64,000 bases of DNA from NCBI GenBank assembly GCA_034670405.1, contig JAXDDX010000070.1, forward strand, positions 1,622,001-1,686,000. Direction: 5' to 3'. The notes beneath the pieces were generated by a model. The model was not told the DNA's origin, did not search any database, and saw only the letters and a program-made list of their open reading frames with translations. The stretch is from Hoplostethus atlanticus. Lineage: Eukaryota; Chordata; Actinopteri; Trachichthyiformes; Trachichthyidae. Below are positions 51,401 through 60,833 of the stretch, in pieces (positions within the stretch are counted from its first letter, which is position 1; each line of letters opens with the position of its first letter). A program made the position numbers and the translations under genes.

Positions 51401-53027
51401 AATGATCATACTAGCACAGCCATAGAAGTGAATATAGACTGGCTGCATATACATCCTGTACTAAGCTGTCAACCAACCTGGTAGTCCCGTCTGTAAACCG
51501 ACATCATTCCATGCCAGACTTTTTAGTCAGATCGTGGTATGATTTAAGCGTCATGTTGTATGACTCGGGATGCTCCGACTCCGATGCAGTGATTAACCGA
51601 TTTCACTATTAACCGCGGTTTAAAACGTCACGGTTTTGTAACCGTAAAGACTCAGCTACACCGAAATTTCTGTTCTGACTCTCAAAAAAGGGACATTATG
51701 GTACTGTGGAAGTTGTGCGCTAGGGAAACACGCTGACAACTCCTTGTTGTAGCGTTAAAAGATCACCTTTCGTTTATTTCAACAACATTACTTCACTTCC
51801 TAGTTGTCACAGACCACAAAACATAATCACCCCCCTAGGATGTATGGGAAACATAGTTACCCAATCTACTAACAGTAGCGTCAAACACATAAGAACATGG
51901 GTGAGATCGCCGTGAATTATTCGTTGTGAAATAAATTGATGCATAATAATCGTGAAACCGTGATTTTTCCTCAGACTATAATCGTCCCATCAAAATCTAT
52001 AATCGTTGCATCCCTAGCTCCGACACACATAAAACAAGTTTCTCGAATGTCAAAGTTGAATATAGTTGAACTTTGAGCACAGCGCCAGGGACTCTGCCAG
52101 CGTCTGCGCCCAGGTGCACAATGATCCATGCTAGAATCGACGGCAACGCTTGCCAAATAGGAAATCAATGGCAGTGCCAGCGCCGAGCGTTTTTGTCGCT
52201 TATCATGTGTTGTTTTATCTTCTTTGTTGATCCCACAATTGCTAAATAAGCACAGTATGCACGATCGCCATCTTGTGGTCATTAAGAATTTAGTTTAGAA
52301 ATGGTTTGTGTTCATTGAAATGAGAATATTTTATTGGCAGTTGCTATGACAATAAAAATTCAACCAAGGGCCGCAATAATATTAACCTCGGGCCGCATGC
52401 GGCCCATGGGCCGCGTGTTGGGTAGCGCGGGTCTAAATGCTGTTTCAGAGGCTTTTCCACCCTGACAAAAATACCATTCTGGGGGAAACACTGAATGCTT
52501 GGAAGTTTTTTAAAATATTTGGCATGAAAATAGTCAAATTTAAAGATATTGAGTATCGGCACTAAATATCTGCCATTGGCAGCTTCAATCTAAACATTTC
52601 GGTTATCAGTCTTCAAAAACCCATATCAGTCGAACCCCAATATCACTGGCACATCATTGCTTTGCTTAAAACTCTCGCTTCAGTAGAGAAGCTCTGGATA
52701 ACTGAGCTTAGAAATCACTGAACTATGAAATCAATTTCTCCCGAGCAGTGTTAGCAATGAGTACTGTGAAATACCATCCAGTTATTTTAAATGAGAACGA
52801 TATAATAACGGTATAACCATGTGGGACAGCAGATGTACGGTGTGAGGATCTCACCTTTCAAACAGATATCTGATGAGCAAGAAGGCTACGGCATAGGGCA
52901 CGGTGACGTAGAGATGTGAGGCTTTGGCGTAGACCCGGTCCTCCCGGTCCTCCAGGTCGGCCCATGTCACGTTGACTGGCAGCCAGATTCGGTCCCACCA
53001 GAACCACTCATACAGCGCTTCAAACAT
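41719..53027 (-). CDS. cers3: Ceramide synthase 3-like, complete (10 coding exons, 398 aa)
   Basis: Endoplasmic-reticulum enzyme that N-acylates sphingoid bases with very-long-chain acyl-CoA to make (dihydro)ceramide; human CERS3 is needed for the skin barrier (established). Exons: 52855-53027, 50192-50309, 49527-49645, 49370-49427, 47989-48039, 45998-46090, 45414-45542, 44898-45004, 44121-44274, 41719-41913. All phases agree and the frame is open for 398 codons (human CERS3 is 383). Visible: N-glycosylation site NVT at 19-21; first membrane segment about 38-56; Hox-like domain ending in [11 protein letters not shown] at 117-127; Lag1 motif with HH at 212-213, then HDTSD at 239-243 and E247; acidic tail from about 338. 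[12 protein letters not shown] and [13 protein letters not shown] favour CERS3 over CERS2, and the position between adamts17 and lins1 supports this; the late loop looks more like CERS2. Confidence 0.95.
42232..42257 (+). repeat. (TG)n in cers3 intron 9
   Basis: Short pure run. Confidence 0.9.
42485..42705 (-). mobile_element. Family A MITE fragment
   Basis: Reverse copy in cers3 intron 9; keeps AGGGTGGAAAAGCCTCTGAA. Confidence 0.65.
43505..43915. mobile_element. Partial foldback-family copy, opposite to 47588-47835
   Basis: Has ACATAGACACCAAAATGATC and one 43-base-type unit, then a segment whose complement matches 47588-47830 (GGAACTATTTCAGATGA, TTAGAGCTGCTAC). The two form an inverted pair about 4 kb apart in cers3. 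Confidence 0.6.
44121..44274 (-). CDS. cers3: cers3 coding exon 9 (last membrane segments)
   Basis: Encodes [20 protein letters not shown] then a final membrane helix ([16 protein letters not shown]). The loop [12 protein letters not shown], in the region reported to set acyl-chain choice, resembles human CERS2 (CTLVYPLELYPA) more than CERS3 (CTLILPMYHLEP). Acceptor GTTTCAG, donor GTAAGT. Confidence 0.95.
44898..45004 (-). CDS. cers3: cers3 coding exon 8
   Basis: Encodes [20 protein letters not shown] then [15 protein letters not shown], end of the Lag1 motif and a membrane segment. Acceptor TTTTAG, donor GTAAGC, phase 2 at the end (tryptophan split with exon 9). Confidence 0.95.
45414..45542 (-). 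CDS. cers3: cers3 coding exon 7 (Lag1 motif, catalytic histidines)
   Basis: 43 codons with [20 protein letters not shown] and HDTSDVLLE. The paired histidines at residues 212-213 and the aspartates and glutamate of HDxSDxxLE are the conserved active-site residues of the Lag1 motif; all are present. Acceptor CCCTCAG, donor GTCAGT. Confidence 0.96.
45575..45900 (+). mobile_element. Family A MITE copy
   Basis: Copy in cers3 intron 6; keeps GTCATCCACCTCTAATATGA and CAATGGAGAGTTTTAGTGTC. Confidence 0.65.
45998..46090 (-). CDS. cers3: cers3 coding exon 6
   Basis: 31 codons: [20 protein letters not shown] then [11 protein letters not shown]. Human CERS3 has [20 protein letters not shown]. Acceptor TCTCTAG, donor GTGAGT, phase 0 at both ends. 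Confidence 0.95.
46754..47835. mobile_element. Relative of the foldback element, with expanded 43-bp array
   Basis: Begins AAAGGAATACACCGCATTTT and GGGAGATTGTCCC, like the 19607 element, then about nine copies of a 43-base unit (CTCCATGCTAGCACTTTAGC...). The right part (47588-47835) has an inverted copy of the unit. The array is interrupted by a hAT MITE at 47044-47226. Confidence 0.65.
47044..47226. mobile_element. 183-bp hAT-type MITE inserted in the 43-bp array
   Basis: Perfect 8-base duplications CTGTTGAG at 47036-47043 and 47227-47234. Inverted ends CAGGGGTGGTAAAAAGTAGA and CAGGGGTGTAAAAAGTAGAA. No coding capacity. Confidence 0.85.
47989..48039 (-). CDS. cers3: cers3 coding exon 5 (51-base exon)
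   Basis: A 17-codon exon, [17 protein letters not shown], matching human CERS2 KPWFYDMKKVWEGYPIQ. Acceptor TTTTGCAG, donor GTTGGT (non-consensus at +3 and +4). It is in phase 0 at both ends and fills the gap between exons 4 and 6 exactly. Surrounded by repeat-rich intron. Confidence 0.93.
48040..49369. other. cers3 intron 4
   Basis: One (TG)n run at 48379-48430; otherwise AT-rich unique-looking sequence with no exon seen. Confidence 0.7.
48379..48430 (+). repeat. (TG)n in cers3 intron 4
   Basis: 52-base run, the only notable feature in this intron. Confidence 0.95.
49370..49427 (-). CDS. cers3: cers3 coding exon 4
   Basis: Encodes [20 protein letters not shown], a membrane segment just after the Hox-like domain (human CERS3 [20 protein letters not shown]). 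Acceptor CCTACAG, donor GTGAGT, ends in phase 0. Confidence 0.94.
49527..49645 (-). CDS. cers3: cers3 coding exon 3 (Hox-like domain)
   Basis: Encodes [20 protein letters not shown] then [19 protein letters not shown]. This is the homeobox-derived segment of CERS2-6. A cysteine (C116) sits where human CERS2 and CERS3 have arginine (VERWF). The donor is the weaker AG|GTCAAA; phase 2 at the end. Confidence 0.95.
49646..50191. other. cers3 intron 2
   Basis: Mostly a fragment of the 302-bp MITE family (49738-50075); nothing else seen. Confidence 0.75.
49738..50075 (+). mobile_element. Family A MITE copy
   Basis: Copy filling most of cers3 intron 2, from TAGGCTTAGATTGATATATG to TATTGGTATCAGTCAAGC. 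Confidence 0.65.
50192..50309 (-). CDS. cers3: cers3 coding exon 2
   Basis: Encodes [20 protein letters not shown] then [19 protein letters not shown], equivalent to human CERS3 FVASPLAKSFGIKE onward: the cytosolic stretch and start of the Hox-like domain. Acceptor ATGCCAG, donor GTAAAC, ends in phase 0. Confidence 0.93.
50460..50691 (+). mobile_element. Family A MITE, left part (split by hAT insertion)
   Basis: Left half of a copy that continues at 52431. It ends in GTCTAAAT, the target duplicated by the inserted hAT element. Confidence 0.75.
50961..51161 (-). pseudogene. hAT transposase N-terminus, truncated
   Basis: 66-codon remnant beginning [20 protein letters not shown] with a zinc-finger-like CLLCQ, the usual start of vertebrate hAT (Charlie/ZBED-related) transposases. 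The frame breaks soon after the finger and the remainder of the roughly 600-residue protein is absent, so it cannot act. Confidence 0.75.
51580..52016. mobile_element. Small nonautonomous element nested in the hAT element
   Basis: Flanked by a perfect 8-base duplication GCTCCGAC (51572-51579 and 52017-52024). Ends TCCGATGCAGTGATTA and the complement of TAGGGATGCAACGATTA are similar inverted repeats. No coding capacity. Probably a hAT-type MITE. Confidence 0.7.
52431..52640 (+). mobile_element. Family A MITE, right part (split by hAT insertion)
   Basis: Begins with the second GTCTAAAT and continues GCTGTTTCAGAGGCTTTTCC to the CATATCAGTCGAACCCC end. Confidence 0.75.
52855..53027 (-). CDS. cers3: cers3 coding exon 1
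   Basis: The start ATG at 53027 gives [20 protein letters not shown], as in other ceramide synthases. An acceptor (CCGTTAG) ends at 53039, so 53028-53038 is 5'UTR and at least one noncoding exon lies upstream, not located. A GTG further upstream in frame is not used. Ends in phase 2 at GTGAGA. Confidence 0.95.
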
Positions 53028-53094
53028 CCCTTCCACCCTAACGGGGGAAACACAGGAATGGGTAAACTGATTGGAACAGGAAGTTCATCTCATG

Positions 53095-54508
53095 CAGTGT
53101 TGACTATGGGCCCAATGACCGAAGTGCCTCGCTCTAGTCAACCCTGGAGGTACTTTGAGGATACTCTGGTATCCTCAGGTACCTGGAGGTACTTTGAGGA
53201 TCGCTCTGCTGCCCTGCTGGGTTGCCCCGTCACTCAGAGGCCCCTGTGGCCGATCTACATGGTCACGGCTCTTCTCTGTCCTGGCCCTACAGTGGTGGAA
53301 TGAACTCCCCACTGATGTCAGGACAGCAGAGCCGCTGCCCATCTTTCACCGCAGGCTGAAAACCCTCTTCAAGAAACACTACCCTGACCCTTCCTCTTCA
53401 AGAACCACTACCCTGACCCTTCCTCTTCTAGAAACACTGCCCTGACCCTTCCTCTTCTAGAAACACTGCCCTGACCCTTCCTCTTCAAGAGACACTACCC
53501 TGACCCTTCCTCTTCATGAAACACTACCCTGACCCTTCCTCTTCTAGAAACACTACCCTGACCCTTCGTCTTCAAGAGACACTACCCTGACCCTTCCTCT
53601 TCTAGAAACACTACCCTGACCCTTCCTCTTCAAGAGACACTACCCTGGCCCTTCCTCTTCAAGAAACACTACCCTGACCCTTCCTCTTCAAGAAACACTA
53701 CCCTGACCCTTCCTCTTCAAGAGACACTACCCTGACCCTTCCTCTTCAAGAAACACTACCCTGACCCTTCCTCTTCAAGAACCACTACCCTGACCCTTCC
53801 TCTTCAAGAGACACTACCCTGACCCTTCCTCTTCTAGAAACACTGCCCTGACCCTTCCTCTTCTAGAAACACTGCCCTGACCCTTCCTCTTCAAGAGACA
53901 CTACCCTGACCCTTCCTCTTCATGAAACACTACCCTGACCCTTCCTCTTCTAGAAACACTACCCTGACCCTTCGTCTTCAAGAGACACTACCCTGACCCT
54001 TCCTCTTCTAGAAACACTACCCTGACCCTTCCTCTTCAAGAGACACTACCCTGGCCCTTCCTCTTCAAGAAACACTACCCTGACCCTTCCTCTTCAAGAA
54101 ACACTACCCTGACCCTTCCTCTTCAAGAGACACTACCCTGACCCTTCCTCTTCAAGAAACACTACCCTGACCCTTCCTCTTCAAGAGACACTACCCTGGC
54201 CCTTCCTCTTCAAGAAACACTACCCTGACCCTTCCTCTTCTAGAAACACTACCCTGACCCTTCGTCTTAGCTCTTGTTTATTTGCTTCACTTACTTGTCT
54301 CATTTGTTTAAATAAAAAGTAGGTATCTAACTTATTGCACTTTTACCTTAGCACTGGTTCTGCTCTTAGATGCTTGTTTAGGAAGGAAATGCACTTCTGA
54401 TTTCTGGTGACTAGTAGTTCTCTACCTACCTATGTTGAATGCACTTCTTGTAAGTCACTTTGGATAAAAGCGTCTGCTAAATGCCTGTAATGTAATGTAA
54501 TGTAATGA
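53095..54508 (+). mobile_element. LINE 3' end with internal tandem expansion
   Basis: Upstream part codes WWNELPTDVRTAEPLPIFHR then RLKTLFKKHYPDPSSS, the usual C-terminal tail region found at fish LINE 3' ends. Downstream is the typical tail AAGTCACTTTGGATAAAAGC followed by GTCTGCTAAATGCCTGTAATG and (TAATG)n. The 29-bp array between them grew from the FKKHYPDPSSS coding stretch. Confidence 0.7.
53365..54268 (+). repeat. 29-bp minisatellite with 406-bp higher-order period
   Basis: About 31 copies of AAGAAACACTACCCTGACCC plus TTCCTCTTC. The variant series beginning at 53427 (two TCTAG...GCC units, then AAGAGAC, ATGAAAC, and so on) recurs at 53833, exactly 14 units later, for about 12 units. 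Confidence 0.9.
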
Positions 54509-54802
54509 TACAAGGCCTGCCGCAAGGTGACAACATGTACATGAAGTTGTGTCCAAGAAAAACAAGAACTCTTCATACTAATAAATACATAAGTCATCGC
54601 ATAGGAAATGGTAGGGTGTAGGATGTGGCATTTTTTACGCAATTTGACGACTTCCCAACTAAGCCATCAAGACGTTGGGTTTTCAAGGGATCATCGAATG
54701 AGAGTGTGTAACCAGGATGTACAGAAGGTATCAAGAAATCAGTTAAATGTGCCGAGTTTAACAGAAGCCTGTTGAGGTATTTCTGCATGGATAAGGTCTC
54801 GA

Positions 54803-55315
54803 TCATTGAGATTTTCCGACTTCTGGACATTCCTCAAAGGTTACTCCAGTTAACGTGCATCCTTTCCATCCTTGTTGTGCTACGTCAGCCGGGGATGTTG
54901 TAGGAATACCTCTGGCCACTACCTCATTGCCTGATGCAGCTCCTAATGGCATTGAAGAGAAGTTGCAATTTCCTATGCAATTCTTACCCATTGGTGGCCC
55001 CAGAGAGAGGTAACTGCTAGAAATTGAAGGATTACAATTTGTCGCTTCCTGTGCACTGAGAAGATTTTCCACCAGTGACCATACCGGATGCCGGAATTTC
55101 ATTTGGACCAATACGGCAAATCTACAGCATCTGGATCTGGGGGGGATGGGAAGGATGAAAATGCCAAGGTCTTGATTAAAGCTGCAGGAAAGCAAAGGCA
55201 CACCCAAAATTCTCACTGCGCCCTGTATGCAGTCTGTATCAAGCCCTATATTTAAATAACTTGCAATTGATCGCGAGTGATTACAAGATTGCATTGAGAA
55301 AGTACAGTTGAGCAC
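54803..55315 (-). other. Unclassified 170-codon open frame
   Basis: Open frame between cers3 and lins1, cysteine- and serine-rich (MLNCTFSMQSCNHSRSIASY...). No domain recognised, no visible exon structure and no partner similarity. It may be a chance open frame or part of an unrecognised retroelement; a neighbouring 78-codon frame at 54594-54830 overlaps its end. Confidence 0.2.
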
Positions 55316-55516
55316 GTCCAGGAGTGTAATCGCGAGAGGTGAGAGGTTACTTCCTATGACAGGGAGTTGGACCCCAGAACTTATAGAGGAGATACCTTCC
55401 AGCAGGCGTAGAGCGCTACAGTCAACTGCACTTCAAGTTCTTTATTTCCAAAACAAATATTGACATAGTGATCCCTCCCTTTTTTTCAAGATCACTTCCA
55501 CGCCTAGTTTAACGGC

Positions 55517-55673
55517 CTACAGAGAGAGAGAGAGATCGACAGACAGAGAGAGAGAGAGAAGAAAGAGAGAGAGAGAGAGAAACAACACCACAAAAACCCT
55601 GACAATGAAAGTCTGGGTTGCAACCTAGCAACACGGTGCGCTACAAAACAGTTAATAATGAAGTCAATTTGTG

Positions 55674-55752
<79 letters not shown>
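55517..55752 (+). repeat. (GA)n and 77-base (TG)n
   Basis: (GA)-rich at 55517-55581 and a pure (TG)n at 55676-55752, the longest dinucleotide run in the window. Confidence 0.95.
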
Positions 55753-58700
55753 CGTGTTCTGTTGGGAGGTTAAACACTCCTGTTGGAACAGTCAATAACG
55801 TCTATAGGGGCACTGGGCTGACTCAGGCTGATGAGAAGCCTGTTCAGTCCTCCTATCAACTGCCAATTGTTGTTCAATCTCCCACACATTCCCAACACCC
55901 AAAGCAACGAGAGGACAAATGGGATTGTTACGTTTTCCCCTTCAAACAGTCCTCTGTGAAAGTACTGATGAAGAGTCGGTGGATATCAGAGGCTGTGCAG
56001 AGTCTCTCCCACAGTAACAATATCAAGAAAACTCTCACGATTTATTGCACTCTCACAAGGGGGTGGACCAAATAACGGAAACACCACTGTAACTAGGTAG
56101 TAACTAAGTTAAGTGCTACAATTACAAATTACAAACACGTAGACATCTTTGTTTCTGAATGGCCTTGTTTTATCTTGATGCCTGTTGGGCTGCACCAGAG
56201 TGGCATTTCTATCAAGCGTCTCCGAGGAATACTGATCCAGCATCAGTTTGCTCTCTGGGGGGGTTAATGGAGATGGTGAAGGGGTGTCACAGTGAGCGTT
56301 CCCTGATCAGCATTCAGACTCATTGACGCTTGATCGATACGGGTCTGGGCGTCTGAGCTCGGCGTCGGGGTCAAGCTTTACATTAACTTTGAAACAGCTA
56401 CATCGCAGTTACAAAGGCATATTAAGTTGAATGGCAATTAGACTATGTGAGTTTTCAAAGCAGCACAAGGCAACTAACAGCGATCCGTAGAGGCCAGATA
56501 ATCAGTGTCTGAATTGCAGGAGCATCAGTCGCAAAAAAAAAACAACAACAAGCATTTTCTACACAGACAAGACATTCTTTTTTTGCTGTCGACTACAGCA
56601 AAAAAAAAAAGGAAACTGGAAGATTGCCTGCAAAGCCTGAGCTCTGAAAGCACAGCGAGGTCTCGTTATAGCTGACGAATGACAGAATAACATAACAGCA
56701 GCGATGAAACAGCAGGGAGATGGTGCAGCGATGGAGTCCCGTAGAATGACAAATACTGATAACTTCAGAGCCGGGGGATGTCGCAACGTTTAGGCGCCGC
56801 GCTTTGTTCCAAACGGGTCGCAGGGTATATGTCGGGGGCCTCGGCCTCTCAGGGGCCACGTTGACGCCACAGCCTGCATCAGCACATTCAACACGACTCA
56901 GCATTGTTTTGACCCCTCAGAGGAGCACGTGGCCCCGAGTACTAGGATCAAACCCAGAAAAAAACACGCCTTTACTTGAACTTTGGTCTGCACCCTGCAC
57001 ATGCCCTTTTGCATTAAGCATGTTTGCTGGTATATTGGTTTTGTTGTATGTTTGTTAGTATGTTTGTATATTGGGTTGGCAGCATAATCTTATTCCTCAC
57101 CCTATCCCACCCAACATCGGTCATTGTTTTCTGTTCCCATTTTTGCGCATGTTTTTATTTATTACTTACATTTGTACGTATTTTGCAAAGCATTTATAAC
57201 ACTGTTTTGATAACTGCTCTATTAACAAAAGGTTATTACTCTTTATTCTGTTCATGCCGTGCAAAATGACGAACGTTGCACCACGATAGTTGCCTTGCAT
57301 GATAGTAACTTTTACCCGGCATGACAAACAACAGAAAAGGGCAGAAAAAAAGACAGAAACAGCAGAAAAAGGCCTGGGGCTTTGCAATATCCCATCCATG
57401 GAAGGAAACACTGGACCGGTCCTCAGGGAACGTATTTTTTGTTGCCACAATATAATCCACCGTGGATTCACTGTGACGTGCATGACAAAGCATGTTTGGC
57501 CTGCATCCTGCACTGGCAGGGCTCTCCTTTCACAGTCTCAAATTCTCAGCGTAAACTTTCGCTGTGTCTATAGGTTTTGTCGGGATGGCAAACATTTCTA
57601 CTAAGCCAGCAGGGTAAATTACTTTCTGGTCCTTGAGGAGCTTGATGAGGGGATGGGGGGGCACTATGCACTGCAGAGTCAGGAGTCTATAAAATGAATA
57701 CGCAAAGATTACAAGGCATACGTAACCTCGTAAACAATAAGTAACTCGGATATGATTGGACCTGATGATATTTCAGGTGGAGTGACGTGAAGAATGCATC
57801 CAAACCATTCTTCACGTCGCTCAAAGAAACCCTGCAAATTTCAAGAGAACTGTTGTGCTGAGGGTTTACAAATGCAAACAAATAGGGGCAAAAAATAAAA
57901 ACAATTTATTCTGAAAAAATGATAATTTCATCATCACATTTTGACAGGCTTTTAGTGACATTTAGGGACGTTTGGCCCCAGTTCCAGCAATGGTAATTAC
58001 ATCTTTACATCGTTGTTGGCTCCATAAAGGTTACATAAAGGTCCTTGAAAACTGCAATGATTTCAAAAATTTAAAAAAAACAAAAAAAAACATCTTCCTA
58101 ATCCAAAGCTTTTGATTTCTACGCGAGGACATACCACACAACTCGGGACCTCGGAGGATCTGTTTTCTCAGCGTGTTGATCTGCTCTCGAGAACAGAAGA
58201 GTGTATTCATCCCACATCAGCCATGACAAAGCTCACAGAGCCCGAGAGCAAACTTCACTTACTCTTTTAAGATCTCCTCGGCTCACAACAACTCCCCTCA
58301 GGAGGTCCCGAACGCTCACCCTCACCAATATTGATCAAGTTGGACCACGACGGGGCAGTGCTACTCTAATAAAACAGGTAGATTTCACTGGACAAGTTCC
58401 AAGGTCATAAAAAAAACAGGCTTACCTTTTTTTCCAGGTACTGCTGCACTAGACAGAGCAGGTGAGGGGTTGTTTCCACACCGGCTGCCTGCTGATCCTG
58501 TGTTTGCTCTGGGAAATTAACACAAACGGCAAAATCCTCTATCCCCCTCCGCAGCAGGCAGACTCTCTTTGTTTGACATTCTTTAGGGTCACACCCAGCT
58601 CCGCCACAATTACCTGGGAGGGCTTTTCTCCAGTGCAGGTAGCAGGCAATAGAGGTAGCGGATTGACACACACACACAGTTTTTTTTCTTCCTGCCCTCA

Positions 58701-59529
58701 TATGATCCTCATAACCTTGTTTGCATTGTGTTGCTGATAAAGTACAGAGGATAATATTCCTTCTAGTCAAAATAATGGATGGGCGGGAGGGAGGAGGTGC
58801 TGTGAGATAGAAACTAACTTTTAAATGACTGAATAAAGTAAATAGTGATGTAGTAGGAATAAAATAAAAAGGTGTGTATACTACGATCTCCAGTCAAACC
58901 ACCACCAATAAATATAACACATTTCAGAAAAGCATTCATTCATGATATATCCATCAGGTTGATACCATTTATTTACTATTACTATAAATAGAGAGTCATG
59001 TCAGTTTAAAAAGCTTTTTAATCTCTATCCTGAGAGTAAAAGTCTTGGTAAACTGATCCCAGGTGGGTTTATCTCCCGCTGCGTTCCTGCAGCGTAGGTT
59101 TGGGATGGGCGTGTGTTCACCCAACAACACAGAACAAACAGAGCGTGGGCCGACCAGCTCTTTCTGGTACTAAACGTCGAGCCGTATCAATAGCTGCTTT
59201 GATCATACGCTCGTAAGCAATGATTAACTTGACAGCCACATGTTAAAAGGTGCTGGGGGTTTCCTAATAGCACGAGATACCACAGAACCAGAGGAGCCCG
59301 TCAGGTACTCCAAAGCACAAATGAAACACATTTCTATAATCTGACCTCAGGTCTGATCGTTCATTCATCTGGATATTCCAGTCTTCCATTCCCTGGGGTG
59401 ATGGTCTACAGCCAGCTGGCCCACGTGAGTCTTCTGTGTATATGTATATATATATATATATAAATAGTAGATCTTTTGCACGGATGATGGGGAAACTCAA
59501 ATGTAGTTTTTCCACTAGAGTACTGTCCA

Positions 59530-59720
59530 TCCTGCTGAATTTGCACTTTTATCTTCATCTTAACTTATTTACTTTTACTTTTACTTTTTTTTTACTTATA
59601 CTTACTTTTTTTATTATTTTTAATGTCCATGTTCTTATTAAATGTTTTATTAATCTGTAAAGCACCTTGAACTGCCTGTGTGTATGAAGTGTGTTTTGCA
59701 CATAAACATGCCTTGCCGAC
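59530..59720 (+). mobile_element. LINE-like 3' tail
   Basis: TTTATTAATCTGTAAAGCAC and CTTGAACTGCCTGTGTGTAT resemble the 3' tail of fish L2-type elements. Only the tail is present, preceded by a T-rich stretch. Confidence 0.5.
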
Positions 59721-59784
59721 CAGTGAACTCCCCTTGCATCGCGTCTTCAATGAAATCAGAACATTCACTCATTCATTTTATTGA

Positions 59785-59950
59785 CCCACTTGTTCCTATT
59801 CACATTCACATTCATACCTATGGGCAATCCACCTGACTGTGGGAGGAAACCCAGGAGAACAAGAGGAAAACTTGCAAACTGAGAAAGGACCGAGAATTGA
59901 ACCCGCAACCTTCTGTAAGGAGACGGTGCTAAACAATGAGACGCTGTGCT
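59785..59950 (-). mobile_element. SINE family B, fragment near lins1 3' end
   Basis: Contains CATACCTATGGGCAATCCAC, CTGTGGGAGGAAACCCAGGA and a B-box-like complement GAATTGAACCCGCAACC. Lies just downstream of lins1. Confidence 0.6.
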
Positions 59951-59962
59951 GAAATGATTTCA

Positions 59963-59968
59963 TTTATT
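59963..59968 (-). terminator. Possible lins1 polyadenylation signal
   Basis: AATAAA on the minus strand starts directly after the lins1 stop codon. If used, the 3'UTR would be only about 15-30 bases. It may be chance; a more distal signal is possible. Confidence 0.35.
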
Positions 59969-60833
59969 TCATTGTGATAGATGTCGGTGCTGAGAACAGT
60001 TTGCCATCTCAACCCGTGCCAAGAGCTTTAAAAGACAGGAAGGGTTGTACGGGAAAAGATTCTTCATCTGCAGCCTCGCCACGACCTCTCTGAGCTCCGA
60101 CAGGCACAGGACTGCTCGGGTGAATGTCCCACCGTCAGGGCAGGCCGTCTGTCCTGGCATGATGTTCGGACGTGACGTTTGTCCACCGTGTGCCTCGGGC
60201 GAATACAACCCGTTTGGCCCGGTCTGCGCCAGTGTTGCTGGCTTGCGTTCTGTCTGTACAATGGAGACTGGCAGTCCACTCGTCCCCTGCATCGCATCCC
60301 GGCCAGGCAATCTGCCTTCCTCAGATACAGAGGGCCCGGGCCCCATGTGTCCCTCACCGATATCTTCCAAAACCTCCATGTCTTCTGTCTCAGACTCTTC
60401 TGAGCTGCCATAGTCTACGAGGCGAAGCCCAGAGGCCAAACTGGCCCCGTCCACTGGTGGTTTAAAAGCCGTAGCCTGGACACAGAGGCTGGGTTGGACC
60501 AGGTCTGAGCCAAACCTGGTTCCTAGCTCACCCTCATACGCCAGTGCAGATGCTCCGCTACTATGTGAGGCAGGAAGCGACCGTTGAAGATGACGGTCCG
60601 GCGCCTCCATTCTCCGACACGCCAGGGTAAAGCCCTCCCAGTCGGCCCCGAGGTGCTTCAGGTAACGCACAAAGTATTCCAGGAAGCAGGTTTCCGCGGA
60701 GATTAAGAAGTCGAGGAGGATGCTGTGGTCGAACGAGATGCTCTGGAGCAGAAGCAGGAAGTGGCAGTGAGGGTTGCAACCGGAGGAGCAGGCTGCTTCC
60801 AATGCAGTAACATCATGCAACCCAGAAGGTAAT
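59969..60833 (-). CDS. lins1: lins1 last coding exon
   Basis: 865 bases with stop TGA at 59969-59971. Contains CNPHCHFLLLLQSISFDHSI, LLDFLISAETCFLEYFVRYL, a variable serine/glycine-rich middle, the acidic SSEESETEDMEVLED segment and the conserved end KNLFPYNPSCLLKLL. Acceptor CCCTGCAG. Confidence 0.95.

Larger units (their letters stand above)
50692..52430 (-). mobile_element. hAT (Charlie-like) DNA transposon, internally deleted
   Basis: Flanked by perfect 8-base target duplications GTCTAAAT (50684-50691 and 52431-52438). Terminal inverted repeats CAGGGCTACTCAAC and CCGCGCTACCCAAC (11 of 14 identical). Next to the ends are the GGGCCGC-rich subterminal sequences typical of such elements. It carries the start of a transposase on the minus strand and a further inserted element, and has landed inside a family A MITE. 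Confidence 0.85.
50310..52854. other. cers3 intron 1 (between coding exons 1 and 2)
   Basis: Almost wholly made of a nested transposon set: an old MITE interrupted by a hAT element that is itself interrupted. Confidence 0.75.
53039..59962. other. Intergenic / cers3 5' region
   Basis: No coding exon recognised. The cers3 noncoding first exon and promoter should lie here but were not located. Contains the LINE-derived 29-bp array, (GA)n and a 77-base (TG)n run, LINE and SINE pieces near 59.5-59.95 kb, and an unclassified open frame at 54803-55315. 56.1-59.4 kb looks unique, without recognised features. Confidence 0.65.

Noticed and set aside
57166-57604. Open frames of about 100-115 codons on both strands
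   Set aside because: No similarity, no splice context, and overlapping frames on both strands suggest chance.
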